NCBI RefSeq assembly: GCF_035917235.1
Contig: NZ_CP108423.1
Span: 7,965,501-8,029,500 of the forward strand
Source of the DNA: Streptomyces sp. NBC_01294
Lineage (GTDB): Bacteria > Actinomycetota > Actinomycetes > Streptomycetales > Streptomycetaceae
DNA length: 64,000 nucleotides
Direction of reading: 5' to 3'
Shown: positions 32,281 through 41,111 of the stretch, piece by piece
Layout: every line of letters begins with the position of its first letter
Position numbering within the stretch: the first letter of the stretch is position 1
Program-made: the position numbers and the translations under genes
The notes under the pieces: model-generated
The model's input: only the letters and a program-made list of their open reading frames with translations
What the model was told of the DNA's origin: nothing
Database searches by the model: none

Positions 32281-34349
32281 GAGGCGGCCTGGGCGGCCGC
32301 CGTCACGTCCTGGTGGTGGCCCCGCACTGTGGATCGATGGTGCGGCTGGAGCGTCTGGAGGAGGCCGCCAACGGGCTGTACGAGGTACTGACCGACCCCT
32401 CGCTCGGAGCGTGCGAACCCGGCCTGCCGGACGGGCGCAGCGCGCTGGTCGCCGGTGACGGCCTGACCAGCAGCGCCGTCCGGGGAACGGTGGACGAGGC
32501 GATCGGATACGCGGCGCGGCACCATGCCGCGCTGGTCCTCGCCTTCCTCGGCCACGGATTCACGCCGGGCCGGACCAGCACCCTGCACCTCATGTGCGAG
32601 GACTCCACGGAAGACCTCCGGCACGACTCCGTGAACGTGCGCGATCTGCTGGCCGTCGCCGTGGACCACCCCGGAATCGACGGCGTACTCGGCCTCGTCG
32701 ACACCTGCCACGCGGGCGGGGCGCCACCCCCGGCCGAGGACCTCGCCGGGGGCGCACGCAACGGCCGCACCCGGCTGGGCCTGCTGATGGCCTCGTCCCT
32801 GGGCCAGCCGGCGGTCGATCTCGTATTCTCCCGGCACCTGACCGAACTCCTGCGCGCCGGGCGGCCCGGGGCGGGCAGCACCCTGGGCGTGAGCGAGGTG
32901 CGCGACGCCCTGCGCACCGTCGTCATCGGCCAGAACGTCACTGGATTCGACTACGACGGAGACGGCTCGGCCCGGGAGACGCTGTGGATCGCGCGCAACG
33001 CGCGGGTCCGCGAGGGTCTGCTCGGTGGGCTCGGCGGCCGACTTGCCGCGGAGGAGCTGACCGAGGCGCTCGCTGCCGTGGACCCGCGGATGCCCGTGCC
33101 CGACGCCACCCCGGACCTGGGGGCGGCTCTGCGGTGCCGAGCAGAACTCCTGTCGCACCCGCCCGCCGCGGCCCGTGAACGCGCGCTGCGCGGCGTCGAC
33201 GGGCTGCTCGTCGCAGTGCGCACGGTGCAGTTCGTCCGGGGCTGGATCGGCAGCGAGCTCACCACCGCCCGGATCCGGCACGCGCTGCACACCATGCTCG
33301 CGGCCGAGGGCCGGCTGCCGGCCGACCACCCCCACCTCACCGACATCGCCGTCATCGACGAGCTGACCTTCAACCATCCCGCCAACGACCCGGACGGCAG
33401 GCGCGCCGTCGCCCGTTTCGTGGCGCTGCTCGGCCAGGCTTGCGGGAAGGACCTCAAGGACCCCGAACTGCGTTCCTGGGCCGAGCGGATCGAAGCCCCC
33501 GTCGAGGTCAACGACGCCATCGAGCACGCCGCCCGGCGTACGGAGGGCCAGCGACTCGGCCTGGTCGTCAGTCTGCACTCCTCCCTCATCGGGGACTGGC
33601 CCGAAGTGCTGGACGGCTGGCTGCTCCTGGACGGTGCGATGATCCACCACGAGCAGTTTTCCAGTGAGACGGCGGACCGCAAGGGAGCCGAGAACGCGGT
33701 CGAGGACGCGGTGCTGTGGGCCGAGGAGCATGCCCGGTTGCTGGATCTCCCCCTGAAACGGCTTGACTTGGCGGTGCCCAGCGGGCTGCTCCTGGCCTGG
33801 CGGCCCGAGGAGGCCGGAGTCGCCATGCTGCTGGGGGTCCGCTACGAGGTGCGGCTGCACTGGAGCAACCGGCTCACACCAGACGCCGTGCTGCGCAGCG
33901 TCGAGCCCGTTGTCGCCGAGCGCTGGCAGTCGATCTCGCAGCACCAGGCCGGTACGCCCGTCGACTGGCTCGCGTACGAGGACCTCGCCGATCCGCACCT
34001 CCTGCGCGGGCACCTCCGTAGCGGCCGCTACACGCGGGGCATCGGCCTCACCCAGCACCCCGGCGCCGACGCCCGGCTCATGGAGATGCTGCTCGCCTAC
34101 ACGCCCGTCCTGCTGTGGCCGCACGCGCCGGACGGATTCCCGCGGGAGCGGCACGGCTGCCTGGACCGGAGCTGGTGGGCCATGCCGGGCGCCCTCGCGC
34201 ATGCCTACCGTGACCGCTGGCGCGGAGTCTCCGGCGCGGACCTGGCCGATCTCCGGGCGGTCTGGGACGACGAGGACTGGCTGCGCTTCTGCCGGTTCTT
34301 CAGGACCGTGACTCCCCCGACCCGTACCCGAGATGAGGGGACTCCATGA
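32277..34349 (+). CDS. caspase-like protease with VMAP-type C-terminus
   Basis: A 690-residue protein. The first 220 residues look like a caspase-fold peptidase: VLVVAPHCGSMVRLERLEEA, His93 in FLGHGFTPG, and Cys144 in GLVDTCHAGGA, the His-Cys dyad with the DxCxAG signature. A middle helical region follows. The C-terminal 250 residues (LVVSLHSSLIGDWPEVLDG, LDLPLKRLDLAVPSGLLL, WQSISQHQAGTPVDWL, RSWWAMPGALAHAYRDRWR) resemble the VMAP-C domain of vWA-MoxR-associated proteins, as described for actinobacterial conflict systems. It is coupled to MoxR by ATGA overlap. By family logic the C-terminus senses or couples to MoxR/vWA and unleashes the protease. Substrate unknown. Confidence 0.7.
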   Translation: MRGGLGGRRHVLVVAPHCGSMVRLERLEEAANGLYEVLTDPSLGACEPGLPDGRSALVAGDGLTSSAVRGTVDEAIGYAARHHAALVLAFLGHGFTPGRTSTLHLMCEDSTEDLRHDSVNVRDLLAVAVDHPGIDGVLGLVDTCHAGGAPPPAEDLAGGARNGRTRLGLLMASSLGQPAVDLVFSRHLTELLRAGRPGAGSTLGVSEVRDALRTVVIGQNVTGFDYDGDGSARETLWIARNARVREGLLGGLGGRLAAEELTEALAAVDPRMPVPDATPDLGAALRCRAELLSHPPAAARERALRGVDGLLVAVRTVQFVRGWIGSELTTARIRHALHTMLAAEGRLPADHPHLTDIAVIDELTFNHPANDPDGRRAVARFVALLGQACGKDLKDPELRSWAERIEAPVEVNDAIEHAARRTEGQRLGLVVSLHSSLIGDWPEVLDGWLLLDGAMIHHEQFSSETADRKGAENAVEDAVLWAEEHARLLDLPLKRLDLAVPSGLLLAWRPEEAGVAMLLGVRYEVRLHWSNRLTPDAVLRSVEPVVAERWQSISQHQAGTPVDWLAYEDLADPHLLRGHLRSGRYTRGIGLTQHPGADARLMEMLLAYTPVLLWPHAPDGFPRERHGCLDRSWWAMPGALAHAYRDRWRGVSGADLADLRAVWDDEDWLRFCRFFRTVTPPTRTRDEGTP

Positions 34350-35299
34350 CCCAGGACGCGTACTACCGGGGCGACGGCGTGCCGAGGGGCGGCACGGCCC
34401 TGCCCGAACCGCCCCCCTGGCGCACCTTCCCGAGGAGCTCGGCGGCCGGCGTGTTCCGGCCGCCGGCCGGGCTGACCGAGGCGGTGAACGCGGCCCTCGC
34501 GCTGCGTCGGCCGCTGCTGATCACCGGCGGCCCCGGCACCGGGAAGTCCACGGTGATCGAGCAGGTCGCCGCGGAGCTGGCGCTGGGGCCCGTACTGCTC
34601 TGGCACATCACCTCGCGCAGCAGCCTCGCGGACGCGCTCTACCGCTACGACGCCCTCGGCCGGATCCACGCCCACCGGCTCCAGCAGGAGAAGGCGCAGG
34701 CGGGCGGGGACGCGGGGGTGGACGATGTGGCGGCCTTCCTGACCCTCGGGCCGCTGGGCACCGCGCTGCTGCCGTCGAAGCGTCCGCGCGCGCTGCTCAT
34801 CGACGAGATCGACAAGGCCGACCTCGACCTGCCGGGAGACCTCCTCGACGTCCTGGAACGCGGGGAGTTCCGCATCGCCGAGCTGATGCGCGAGGAACAG
34901 CAGACCGCCCGCGTGCGGACCTGGGAGAGCGATGTGCGGCACGTGGTGGAAGACGGCCACGTGCAGTGCACCGAGTTCCCCTTCATCGTGATGACGAGCA
35001 ACGGTGAACAGGAGCTGCCCGCGCCCTTCCTGCGCCGCTGCGTGCGCTACACCATGCCCAAGCCGACCGCCGCACTCATCCGTGACGTGGTACACGGCCA
35101 TCTGGGGCTGGAAGTAGGTGAATCGGGGCCGACCGCGGAACTCGTCGACGAGTTCGTACGTCGGGTAGCGTCGGGCGAGAGCGTGGCCGTCGACCAGCTC
35201 CTGGGCACCCTGCATCTGTTGAACGGTCCCACCCGGTCGCACGGGACCGAACGCGAGCGGCTCATCGCCCTCCTCATGAAGGACCTCTCGGGTGTCTGA
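34346..35299 (+). CDS. MoxR-type AAA+ ATPase
   Basis: A 317-residue ATPase. Walker A is ITGGPGTGKSTV (Lys67), Walker B LLIDEIDKADLDLPG (Asp153-Glu154), sensor-1 IVMTSNGEQELP and the arginine-finger stretch PAPFLRRCVRYTMP. This is the MoxR branch, whose members pair with vWA proteins and remodel partners using ATP. Start overlaps the stop of the caspase gene and its stop overlaps the vWA/TIR gene by eight bases, so the stoichiometry of the three is probably fixed by coupled translation. Cytoplasmic. Confidence 0.85.
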   Translation: MTQDAYYRGDGVPRGGTALPEPPPWRTFPRSSAAGVFRPPAGLTEAVNAALALRRPLLITGGPGTGKSTVIEQVAAELALGPVLLWHITSRSSLADALYRYDALGRIHAHRLQQEKAQAGGDAGVDDVAAFLTLGPLGTALLPSKRPRALLIDEIDKADLDLPGDLLDVLERGEFRIAELMREEQQTARVRTWESDVRHVVEDGHVQCTEFPFIVMTSNGEQELPAPFLRRCVRYTMPKPTAALIRDVVHGHLGLEVGESGPTAELVDEFVRRVASGESVAVDQLLGTLHLLNGPTRSHGTERERLIALLMKDLSGV

Positions 35300-38135
35300 G
35301 GAACGCCCGGGGCTCCTGGAGCCCCAGGCGCCCCAGGACCCGCTGGCGGCCGTGGTGTCGGCGCTCCACGGACTCGGCCGGGACCTGGACGGACTCTCCG
35401 TCGCCGAGCTCCTCTGGCTCGCCGCCCGTACGCGGAGCGGTCGTGCGGAGGATGAGGGCGGGGCGGACCCGAGCAGGGCCGCGGACGGCTCCGTCGGGGC
35501 TGTCGACCCGCGTGAACGCCTCAGCTCCTGGGGGCCGTTGACGACTCCGGTGTACGGCCCTTCGGTCCCCGGCGGCGACGGTGTGCCCGCCCGGGAGGTG
35601 TCCGTACCCCGGGCATCCGCACTGCCCCGAGCCCGGGAGATCGCCCGCGCCCTGCGTCCGCTGCGACGGCCGTGGGCGGCGGGGCGCAGACAGCAGCTGG
35701 ACATCGGGGAGACGGTGTCCGGTTATGCCCGAAGCGGTGAACTTCTCCCCGCGTTCCGCCCGGCACCGGAGCGCTGGTTCGACCTGACCGTCGTCCTCGA
35801 CCGGTCCCCGACCATGGCCGTGTGGGGGGATACCGTCGAGGAGTTGCTGAAGGTCCTCGCCACGACGGGAGCCTTCCGTACGCTCCGGGTTCGGGAGGTG
35901 AACGCCTGGGAGGCGGAGCCCCGCGCTGGGGGCGTCGGGTCCAGGACGGCGCAGCAGCGGCGGCTGGTGCTCGTCTTCTCGGACTACGTATCGGGGGCCG
36001 GAGGCGAGGACGGGCTGTGGGACCGGATTCACGGCTGGGCCGGCGCCACCCCCACCGTGCTCGTGAACCCGCTGCCGCCGAAGATCTGGCGACACACGGG
36101 GCTCGATCTGCCGGCGGTAAAGGTCACGACTCCCGGGGCGCCCGGTGTGCCCAACGCCCGCCTGCACTTCCTGGCGCCGCCACTGATGGAGGAGGTGTTC
36201 GACCTGCCGGGCGACCGCCGGACCACCTGGCTGCCGCTGCCGGTCGTCGGACTGACACCGCGCTCCCTCGCGCGCTGGGCCCGCACGCTCATGCGCGGGG
36301 ATCCCGAGGGATGTGAGGCGGTCCTGGTCCCGGCGCCGGGCGCGGTGAGCCGGACGCCGACACCCCCGAACACGCCTCTGGATGCCGACCAGTTGGTTGA
36401 CGCCTTCCTGCACCGGGCGTCGGCGCCCGCCGTCCGGCTGGCCGTGCTCTGCTCCACGTACCCGCAGACGAGTGCGGGGATGCTGCATCTGGTGCGGCAG
36501 GAACTGGTCCCGGAGGCGAGCCCGGCCGACATGGCCGAGGTGATCGTCGGCGGCCTGGTTTCGGTCGACGAAGGCGGGCTGGTGGCCGGCGGCCCGGTCC
36601 TGACCTTCCGGGACGGTGTCCGCGAACGGCTGGCTCCCCGCCTCGGCGCGCGCGACGCACTGCGCACGCGGGACACCGTGAGCCGGTTCATCGCGGAGCA
36701 CGCCGACGCCGCGTCGCGCCTTCCGGCACTTGTCCCCGATCCGGACGGGGATGCGGAGGTCCCGTCCGGCGGCGCACCGTTCGCGGAGGTGTCCCCGCGG
36801 ACCCTGCGGGCGCTGGATCCGGTGGCCAACCCGGTGGCGGATCACGGTGACGAGCGACCGTACTTCTTCCTCAGCTACGCGCACACCCCGCGCTTCAGCG
36901 AAACCGGCGCGGACCCGGACATGTGGGTCCAGATGCTCTTCCGCGACCTGTCCTCCCACGTCATGGCTCTGACGGACCTGCCGTCCGGATACCCGGTGGG
37001 GTTCATGGACCGGCAACTCCGCTCTGGGGAGGGCTGGTCGGACCGCCTCGGAGAGGTGCTGGCGACCTGCCGGACGTTCGTACCCCTCTTTTCCCCGCGC
37101 TACTTCGCCAGTGAGACGTGCGGCAAGGAGTGGTTCGCCTTCGCCCAGAGAACCGCCTACCACCAGGCACGGAGCGCCTCGGCGGTGAAGGCGATCGTTC
37201 CCGCCTCGTGGGTTCCCGTGCCACCGCACCACCTCCCGTATGTTGCCAGGCGGTTGGACTTCGACCACAGCGTGTTCGGCGAGCGGTACGCGACCGACGG
37301 ACTCTACGGTCTGATCAAACTGCGCGGGTACGCAGAGCAGTACGAGCGTGCGGTGTACGAACTGGCCAGGCGGATCGTCCGCGTAGCGGACACCGCGAAC
37401 ATCGCCGTCGGCCGCCGCGTCGACTACCGGACGGCTCCGAGTGCCTTCGAAACGCTGACCTCGTCCCCGGATCAGAGCAACCTGCGGATCGCCGTGGTGG
37501 CACCCACCGTGCGCGACCTTCCTGAGGGTCGTGACGCCCACTACTATGGCGACAGCCCCGACGACTGGAATCCGTACTACTCCGATTCCAGGAGGCCACT
37601 GGCGCACATGGCCACCGAGCTGGCGTTCCACCTGAACAACCAGGTGAACATGTCCACATTCGACGAGGAGCTCTCCAGGGCCGACAACCGTATACCTCCG
37701 CGCGGGCCGTTGATCCTGCTCGTGGACCGGTGGGCACTATTGGTGCCGGCCTTGCGGGACGGACTGGCGGCACTGGAGGCGGTGAACCCGGCGGGAATGA
37801 GCCTGGTCATCGCCTGGAGCCGGTACGACCGGCAGAGTCACGCCTCGGATGTCGAGCTGGCCTCCAGGCTGAACCGCACGCTTCCGAATCTGATGAGCCG
37901 GACCTTGGGGAACTCCTCGGCCGCAGCACGGGGCGTGCTCGGCATGGAGGACTTCGGCGCGGTCATGCCGCAAGTCGTAGCCGCGACCTACCAGGACTAC
38001 CTCAGGCACGCCGAGGCGTACCCACCCACCAAGGCCTACCCGCCCGAGGCGCCCAGGCCCCGGCTGCGCGGGCCCATGCGAGCCATGCCGCCCTCTCCCG
38101 AACCCCTTTTCCCGGACGAGCCCGAAGAAACCTGA
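35292..38135 (+). CDS. SAV_2336-type vWA protein fused to a TIR-FxsC-like region
   Basis: A 947-residue protein with three parts. Residues 1-160 carry the SAV_2336-like N-terminus (VVSALHGLGRDLDGLSVAEL). A vWA domain follows with the metal-site variant DRSPTM (DxSxT) in FDLTVVLDRSPTMAVWG and a later VFSDYVSGAGG. Residues 523-665 are TIR-like: ERPYFFLSYAHTPRFSE, PLFSPRYFASETCGKEWFAF, with Glu613 placed like the catalytic Glu of NAD-cleaving TIRs. Residues 720-925 match the FxsC C-terminal region (RIAVVAPTVRDLPEGRDAHY, NPAGMSLVIAWSRYD). Together with MoxR it would form the vWA-MoxR pair; the TIR part may be a second effector. The final 30 residues are Pro-rich. Confidence 0.75.
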   Translation: MSEERPGLLEPQAPQDPLAAVVSALHGLGRDLDGLSVAELLWLAARTRSGRAEDEGGADPSRAADGSVGAVDPRERLSSWGPLTTPVYGPSVPGGDGVPAREVSVPRASALPRAREIARALRPLRRPWAAGRRQQLDIGETVSGYARSGELLPAFRPAPERWFDLTVVLDRSPTMAVWGDTVEELLKVLATTGAFRTLRVREVNAWEAEPRAGGVGSRTAQQRRLVLVFSDYVSGAGGEDGLWDRIHGWAGATPTVLVNPLPPKIWRHTGLDLPAVKVTTPGAPGVPNARLHFLAPPLMEEVFDLPGDRRTTWLPLPVVGLTPRSLARWARTLMRGDPEGCEAVLVPAPGAVSRTPTPPNTPLDADQLVDAFLHRASAPAVRLAVLCSTYPQTSAGMLHLVRQELVPEASPADMAEVIVGGLVSVDEGGLVAGGPVLTFRDGVRERLAPRLGARDALRTRDTVSRFIAEHADAASRLPALVPDPDGDAEVPSGGAPFAEVSPRTLRALDPVANPVADHGDERPYFFLSYAHTPRFSETGADPDMWVQMLFRDLSSHVMALTDLPSGYPVGFMDRQLRSGEGWSDRLGEVLATCRTFVPLFSPRYFASETCGKEWFAFAQRTAYHQARSASAVKAIVPASWVPVPPHHLPYVARRLDFDHSVFGERYATDGLYGLIKLRGYAEQYERAVYELARRIVRVADTANIAVGRRVDYRTAPSAFETLTSSPDQSNLRIAVVAPTVRDLPEGRDAHYYGDSPDDWNPYYSDSRRPLAHMATELAFHLNNQVNMSTFDEELSRADNRIPPRGPLILLVDRWALLVPALRDGLAALEAVNPAGMSLVIAWSRYDRQSHASDVELASRLNRTLPNLMSRTLGNSSAAARGVLGMEDFGAVMPQVVAATYQDYLRHAEAYPPTKAYPPEAPRPRLRGPMRAMPPSPEPLFPDEPEET

Positions 38136-38189
38136 CCCACGGCAGTATGACCTCCGGGCGCGGACCGAGCCCACCGAGGCCAGGATCCG

Positions 38190-38450
38190 TAGCGTCTTTC
38201 CGCCTGATCACGCTTCAGCCAGGATTCGAACCCCACATGCCGCAGCATCGTGGCCGTCCAGTACAGCCCCGGAAAGTTCCCCTGCCCCGGTACGACGGGA
38301 ACTCCCGCACCGAAGCGAACGGGAGGGCGGCGCACCCGTCGATGGTGGCCCTCGCACACAGCAGCGCCCCGCGCTCGATGCGTTCGCCCGGCTTTCTCCT
38401 ACTCGGATAGATGATCACGAGCGCCGCCCAGAACGCCACGCCGTGATCTT
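38190..38450 (-). pseudogene. TnsA-like transposition endonuclease fragment
   Basis: Two minus-strand frames together read ERGALLCARATIDGCAALPF, ASVREFPSYRG and GNFPGLYWTATMLRHVGFES then WLKRD. This matches the N-terminal part of TnsA-like heteromeric transposase endonuclease subunits found with Mu-type transposases in Streptomyces (FPSYRGQ...GLYWSATxxRHVGYESWLERD). A frameshift lies near 38270, and the catalytic core beyond WLKRD is absent. Confidence 0.5.
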
Positions 38451-38496
38451 CTGGGAACGCTGCTTCCCGAGTCCGAAACAGCCGACCCGTGGCCGG

Positions 38497-39081
38497 GTGC
38501 GCACACGGGAGACCCCTCACCGGCCGCCGGAGTACGGCGTTCGGGTCGCCGTCGTCTGGGTACTGCCGGTACTCACCGCCTGCGGCAGCGGCCGGCAGGA
38601 AGACCCGCCTCGTGCCGTCCCCCGTACACCCGCCGCCCCCTCGGCGCCGAGCGCACGGGACACCCGCCTTGCCGGCACGCTTCCCCTGGTGGCCGGAGAG
38701 TGGGGGGAGCAGGGCGGCTCGCACGCTCCGCCCACACGGCTCACATGGCAGCGTGATCGGCGCGCGGCCCGTGACGAGCCGCTGAGCGTCGAGGTCGCCG
38801 GGCCGGGTCGGCCCTGGTACGCCTCCTTCATGGTCCACAAGGCCCTGAACCAGGCCGGCGTCCCGAAGGAGGACACAGCGAACCAGAGGGTCCTGGCCTG
38901 CGGTACCGGCATCACCGAGCCCGGCTGCCGCATCACGCGTGGCGCAGGCGACGACTGGCACATCGAGACGTCGGCTCCCGCCCCGGAGAGCCACCCGTAC
39001 CGTGTCCTGTACGTGCAGTGGCCGTCCGACGGACCGGGGCGGCCGCAGAAGTGGGCGTCATGGCAGCTCCCCACCCCCTGA
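38497..39081 (+). CDS. putative lipoprotein
   Basis: From a GTG start (VRTRETPHRPPEYGVRVAVV) the protein has a hydrophobic segment and lipobox LTACGSG near residue 28, so it is probably a lipid-anchored extracellular protein of about 194 residues. A Pro/Ala linker follows, then a domain with two cysteines (VLACGTGITEPGCRITRG) and aromatic-rich ends (YRVLYVQWP). An in-frame ATG at 38443 would bury the signal. No ribosome site is clear. Its 3' end overlaps the next gene by 22 bases, so the two are co-expressed. Confidence 0.55.
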   Translation: MRTRETPHRPPEYGVRVAVVWVLPVLTACGSGRQEDPPRAVPRTPAAPSAPSARDTRLAGTLPLVAGEWGEQGGSHAPPTRLTWQRDRRAARDEPLSVEVAGPGRPWYASFMVHKALNQAGVPKEDTANQRVLACGTGITEPGCRITRGAGDDWHIETSAPAPESHPYRVLYVQWPSDGPGRPQKWASWQLPTP

Positions 39082-40121
39082 CCGGGATCACCCCGGACCC
39101 CCGTGCGGCGGCCCGCTGGGCCCTGGGCCGGATGGCCTCGGCCGCCGCCGAGGACACCCGCTTCGCCGCGGTGGCCGAAGCCATCCAGCACCGGGTCCCG
39201 CACGAGGTCTCCGGACGCTACGGAGCAACCGGCGCAGCCCGATTCGAGAGCGCTGAGCCGGAACCCGACGCGCGCGAAACCTTTGACGATGCCTCGACCG
39301 CGGACCTGCGCCGGGACGTCTCGGTCGGTACGGATCCGTGTCTCGCGCTCACCGATCCGGCCAGGCTCGTCGGCGCGGTGGCCACCGCCTCCGACGGACG
39401 GCTCACTTGGCACGAAGGCCGGCCCGCGGTCGACCTCGTCCTCACCCCCGACCCCGAATCGGCCGATCCGACCGACCCCTGGCTCCCGCCCGGGGCCTCC
39501 CGCCTGGCCGTCGCAGTCGACGTCCGTTCGGGCCTGCTACTGCGCGCCAAGGCCTTCGACACCCACGGCTGCCTCCGCAGTGGCACACTCCGTCTCGCCC
39601 GCACCTCCGCGGACACGGACACGGCAGCCCCCGCCCCGGACGGCACGGGGGCTGGCCCCGTACTCGCCCGGATGGCCACCAGCCTCCTCGACCCCGTACG
39701 GCTGCGCGCCGAGATCCACGCCGAACCCGGCCTCGACCCGCCACTGTCGGCGGCCGCGCTGCCCTCCTCGCGCCGATGGACCGTCACCGTGCACAGCCCC
39801 AGTGGCACGCTGACCGCCGAGATCAGCGGCGCCTACCGCAGCGACCTGGCGGCCCCTGCCGCCGCCAGGCTCGCCGAACTCCTCACGCCGGCCCGCATCG
39901 TGTCCCACCTCGCCGACGCCACCCCGACCGGCCCCCACTCCCTCCGTGCCACCGTCCGCCCCCTGCGCAGCTTTCCCCTCAGCGCCTGGGCTCCCGAGGA
40001 AGACCTCGTCTGCGACTTCACGGTGGACCCGGCCACCGGCATCCTCCTCCACGCCCGGACCACCGACACCGCCTCCCGCCTCCTCTTCCGCTGCGAAGTC
40101 CGAACGTTCCACCCCGAGTGA
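39060..40121 (+). CDS. hypothetical protein coupled to the lipoprotein
   Basis: A 353-residue, mostly Ala/Pro/Thr-rich cytoplasmic protein starting MAAPHPLTGITPDPRAAARW. There are three beta-rich blocks (WTVTVHSPSGTLTAEISG; LRATVRPLRSFPLSAW; DFTVDPATGILLHARTTDT) and no signal peptide, metal site or nucleotide motif. The ending LLFRCEVRTFHPE contains one of few cysteines. It is not a known family to me; the overlap with the lipoprotein gene suggests a shared function. An earlier in-frame ATG lies inside the lipoprotein gene and is less likely. Confidence 0.55.
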   Translation: MAAPHPLTGITPDPRAAARWALGRMASAAAEDTRFAAVAEAIQHRVPHEVSGRYGATGAARFESAEPEPDARETFDDASTADLRRDVSVGTDPCLALTDPARLVGAVATASDGRLTWHEGRPAVDLVLTPDPESADPTDPWLPPGASRLAVAVDVRSGLLLRAKAFDTHGCLRSGTLRLARTSADTDTAAPAPDGTGAGPVLARMATSLLDPVRLRAEIHAEPGLDPPLSAAALPSSRRWTVTVHSPSGTLTAEISGAYRSDLAAPAAARLAELLTPARIVSHLADATPTGPHSLRATVRPLRSFPLSAWAPEEDLVCDFTVDPATGILLHARTTDTASRLLFRCEVRTFHPE

Positions 40122-40159
40122 GGGGACACCCTGGAGAGATCACTTTGACGACAGACCTA

Positions 40160-40255
40160 GGTGCCGCTGCATCCGGGTGCTGGGCTCGGACCATCCCGGC
40201 ACCTTGGCCACCTGCAAAGTCCTCGCCCCTCGACAGAGCGAGGTGGGAAAGAAGG
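40160..40255 (+). pseudogene. TPR-repeat scar
   Basis: The frame RVLGSDHPGTLATCKVLAPR matches the repeated TPR unit RVLGPDHPDTLATRxNLA found at the C-termini of large actinobacterial NB-ARC/TPR proteins. Only about one repeat is left, with no start. Confidence 0.45.
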
Positions 40256-40419
40256 CGATCCCGATGTCAGGTGATGAGCGATACCGATCGCCATTGGCCG
40301 CATCCCCGCGTCCCCGCATCCCCCATCCCTCAGCCGCCAGGCGAGGTGGTGCCGGGTGGTGGGGGTTGTCGGGATGGTCGGGGCGGCCCTGTCGGCGCGG
40401 TCAACAGCTCCGTAGTCAC

Positions 40420-40449
40420 CACCAAACCAGCACGGGAGTCAGCACGGTG
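40420..40449 (+). repeat. 30-bp direct repeat, left copy
   Basis: This sequence (core aaccagcacgggagtcag) recurs at 54482-54511 with one mismatch in 30 bases, in the same orientation, 14 kb away. It could be an att-type or transposition scar. Confidence 0.7.
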
Positions 40450-40589
40450 AGTGCTGGTTGTGGACTGGCTTGATCCCCGTACGCCACTGCACCGGGAGGC
40501 GACGTTTCCGACGACGGACGGTCGTGACGCGGAGTCATGCCCTGTATCGCCAGTAGCGCCCCCCAGCTGCAGATGGAGTCTGAGCCCCG

Positions 40590-40870
40590 CTCACTCCGGA
40601 CGGGCGCACCTTGGCCGGCGGCAACAACGACGGCACGGTTCGGCTGTGGGACGTCGCCGATCCGGCACACCCCGCATCTCTCGGAGCGCCGTTGGGCGGG
40701 CAGGCGGGCTCGATGATCCGCCTTGCCATCAGCCGCGGCCGCGGCGGAGAACGGCACCCTCCACCTGTGGGACATCTCGAAACCTGAGCACCCCCGTGCC
40801 CTGGGCGGACCACTGCGCGCCAGTGGTGTGCCGGACGACCGGGAACCTGCTGACCCCCGAGCTCTGGCAC
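40590..40870 (+). pseudogene. WD40-repeat protein scar
   Basis: Two WD40 units are recognisable in different frames: AGGNNDGTVRLWDVADPAHP and ENGTLHLWDISKPEHPRALG. These are typical of bacterial WD40 propellers in NB-ARC or kinase proteins. The frames are shifted against each other and there is no start; it follows the TPR scar, suggesting both come from one or two large deleted regulators. Confidence 0.6.
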
Positions 40871-41111
40871 CGATACATTCCGCAACGTCGTTTCGACCCA
40901 CCGTGCCCCGAACGGCGCTGACCCCACGGCGGGCCATGCCTCACCTCCGCATCCAAGGCGCGGTCGTCCCTCGACCTCCGGCCCCGGGTCGGCATCTGCC
41001 GTCACGGCGCCATCGACACCACCTCCGGCCTGCCGGTTTCACCCCTGTGGAGGCACACGGCAGCAGCGGCTAGTGTGAGGTGGGAAGGCTGTGGGCGAGC
41101 CAGGAGCCGTT

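Noticed and set aside
32016-34202. Long minus-strand frame opposite the caspase/VMAP-like gene
   Set aside because: Antisense shadow; the sense strand has family motifs and coupled start and stop codons.
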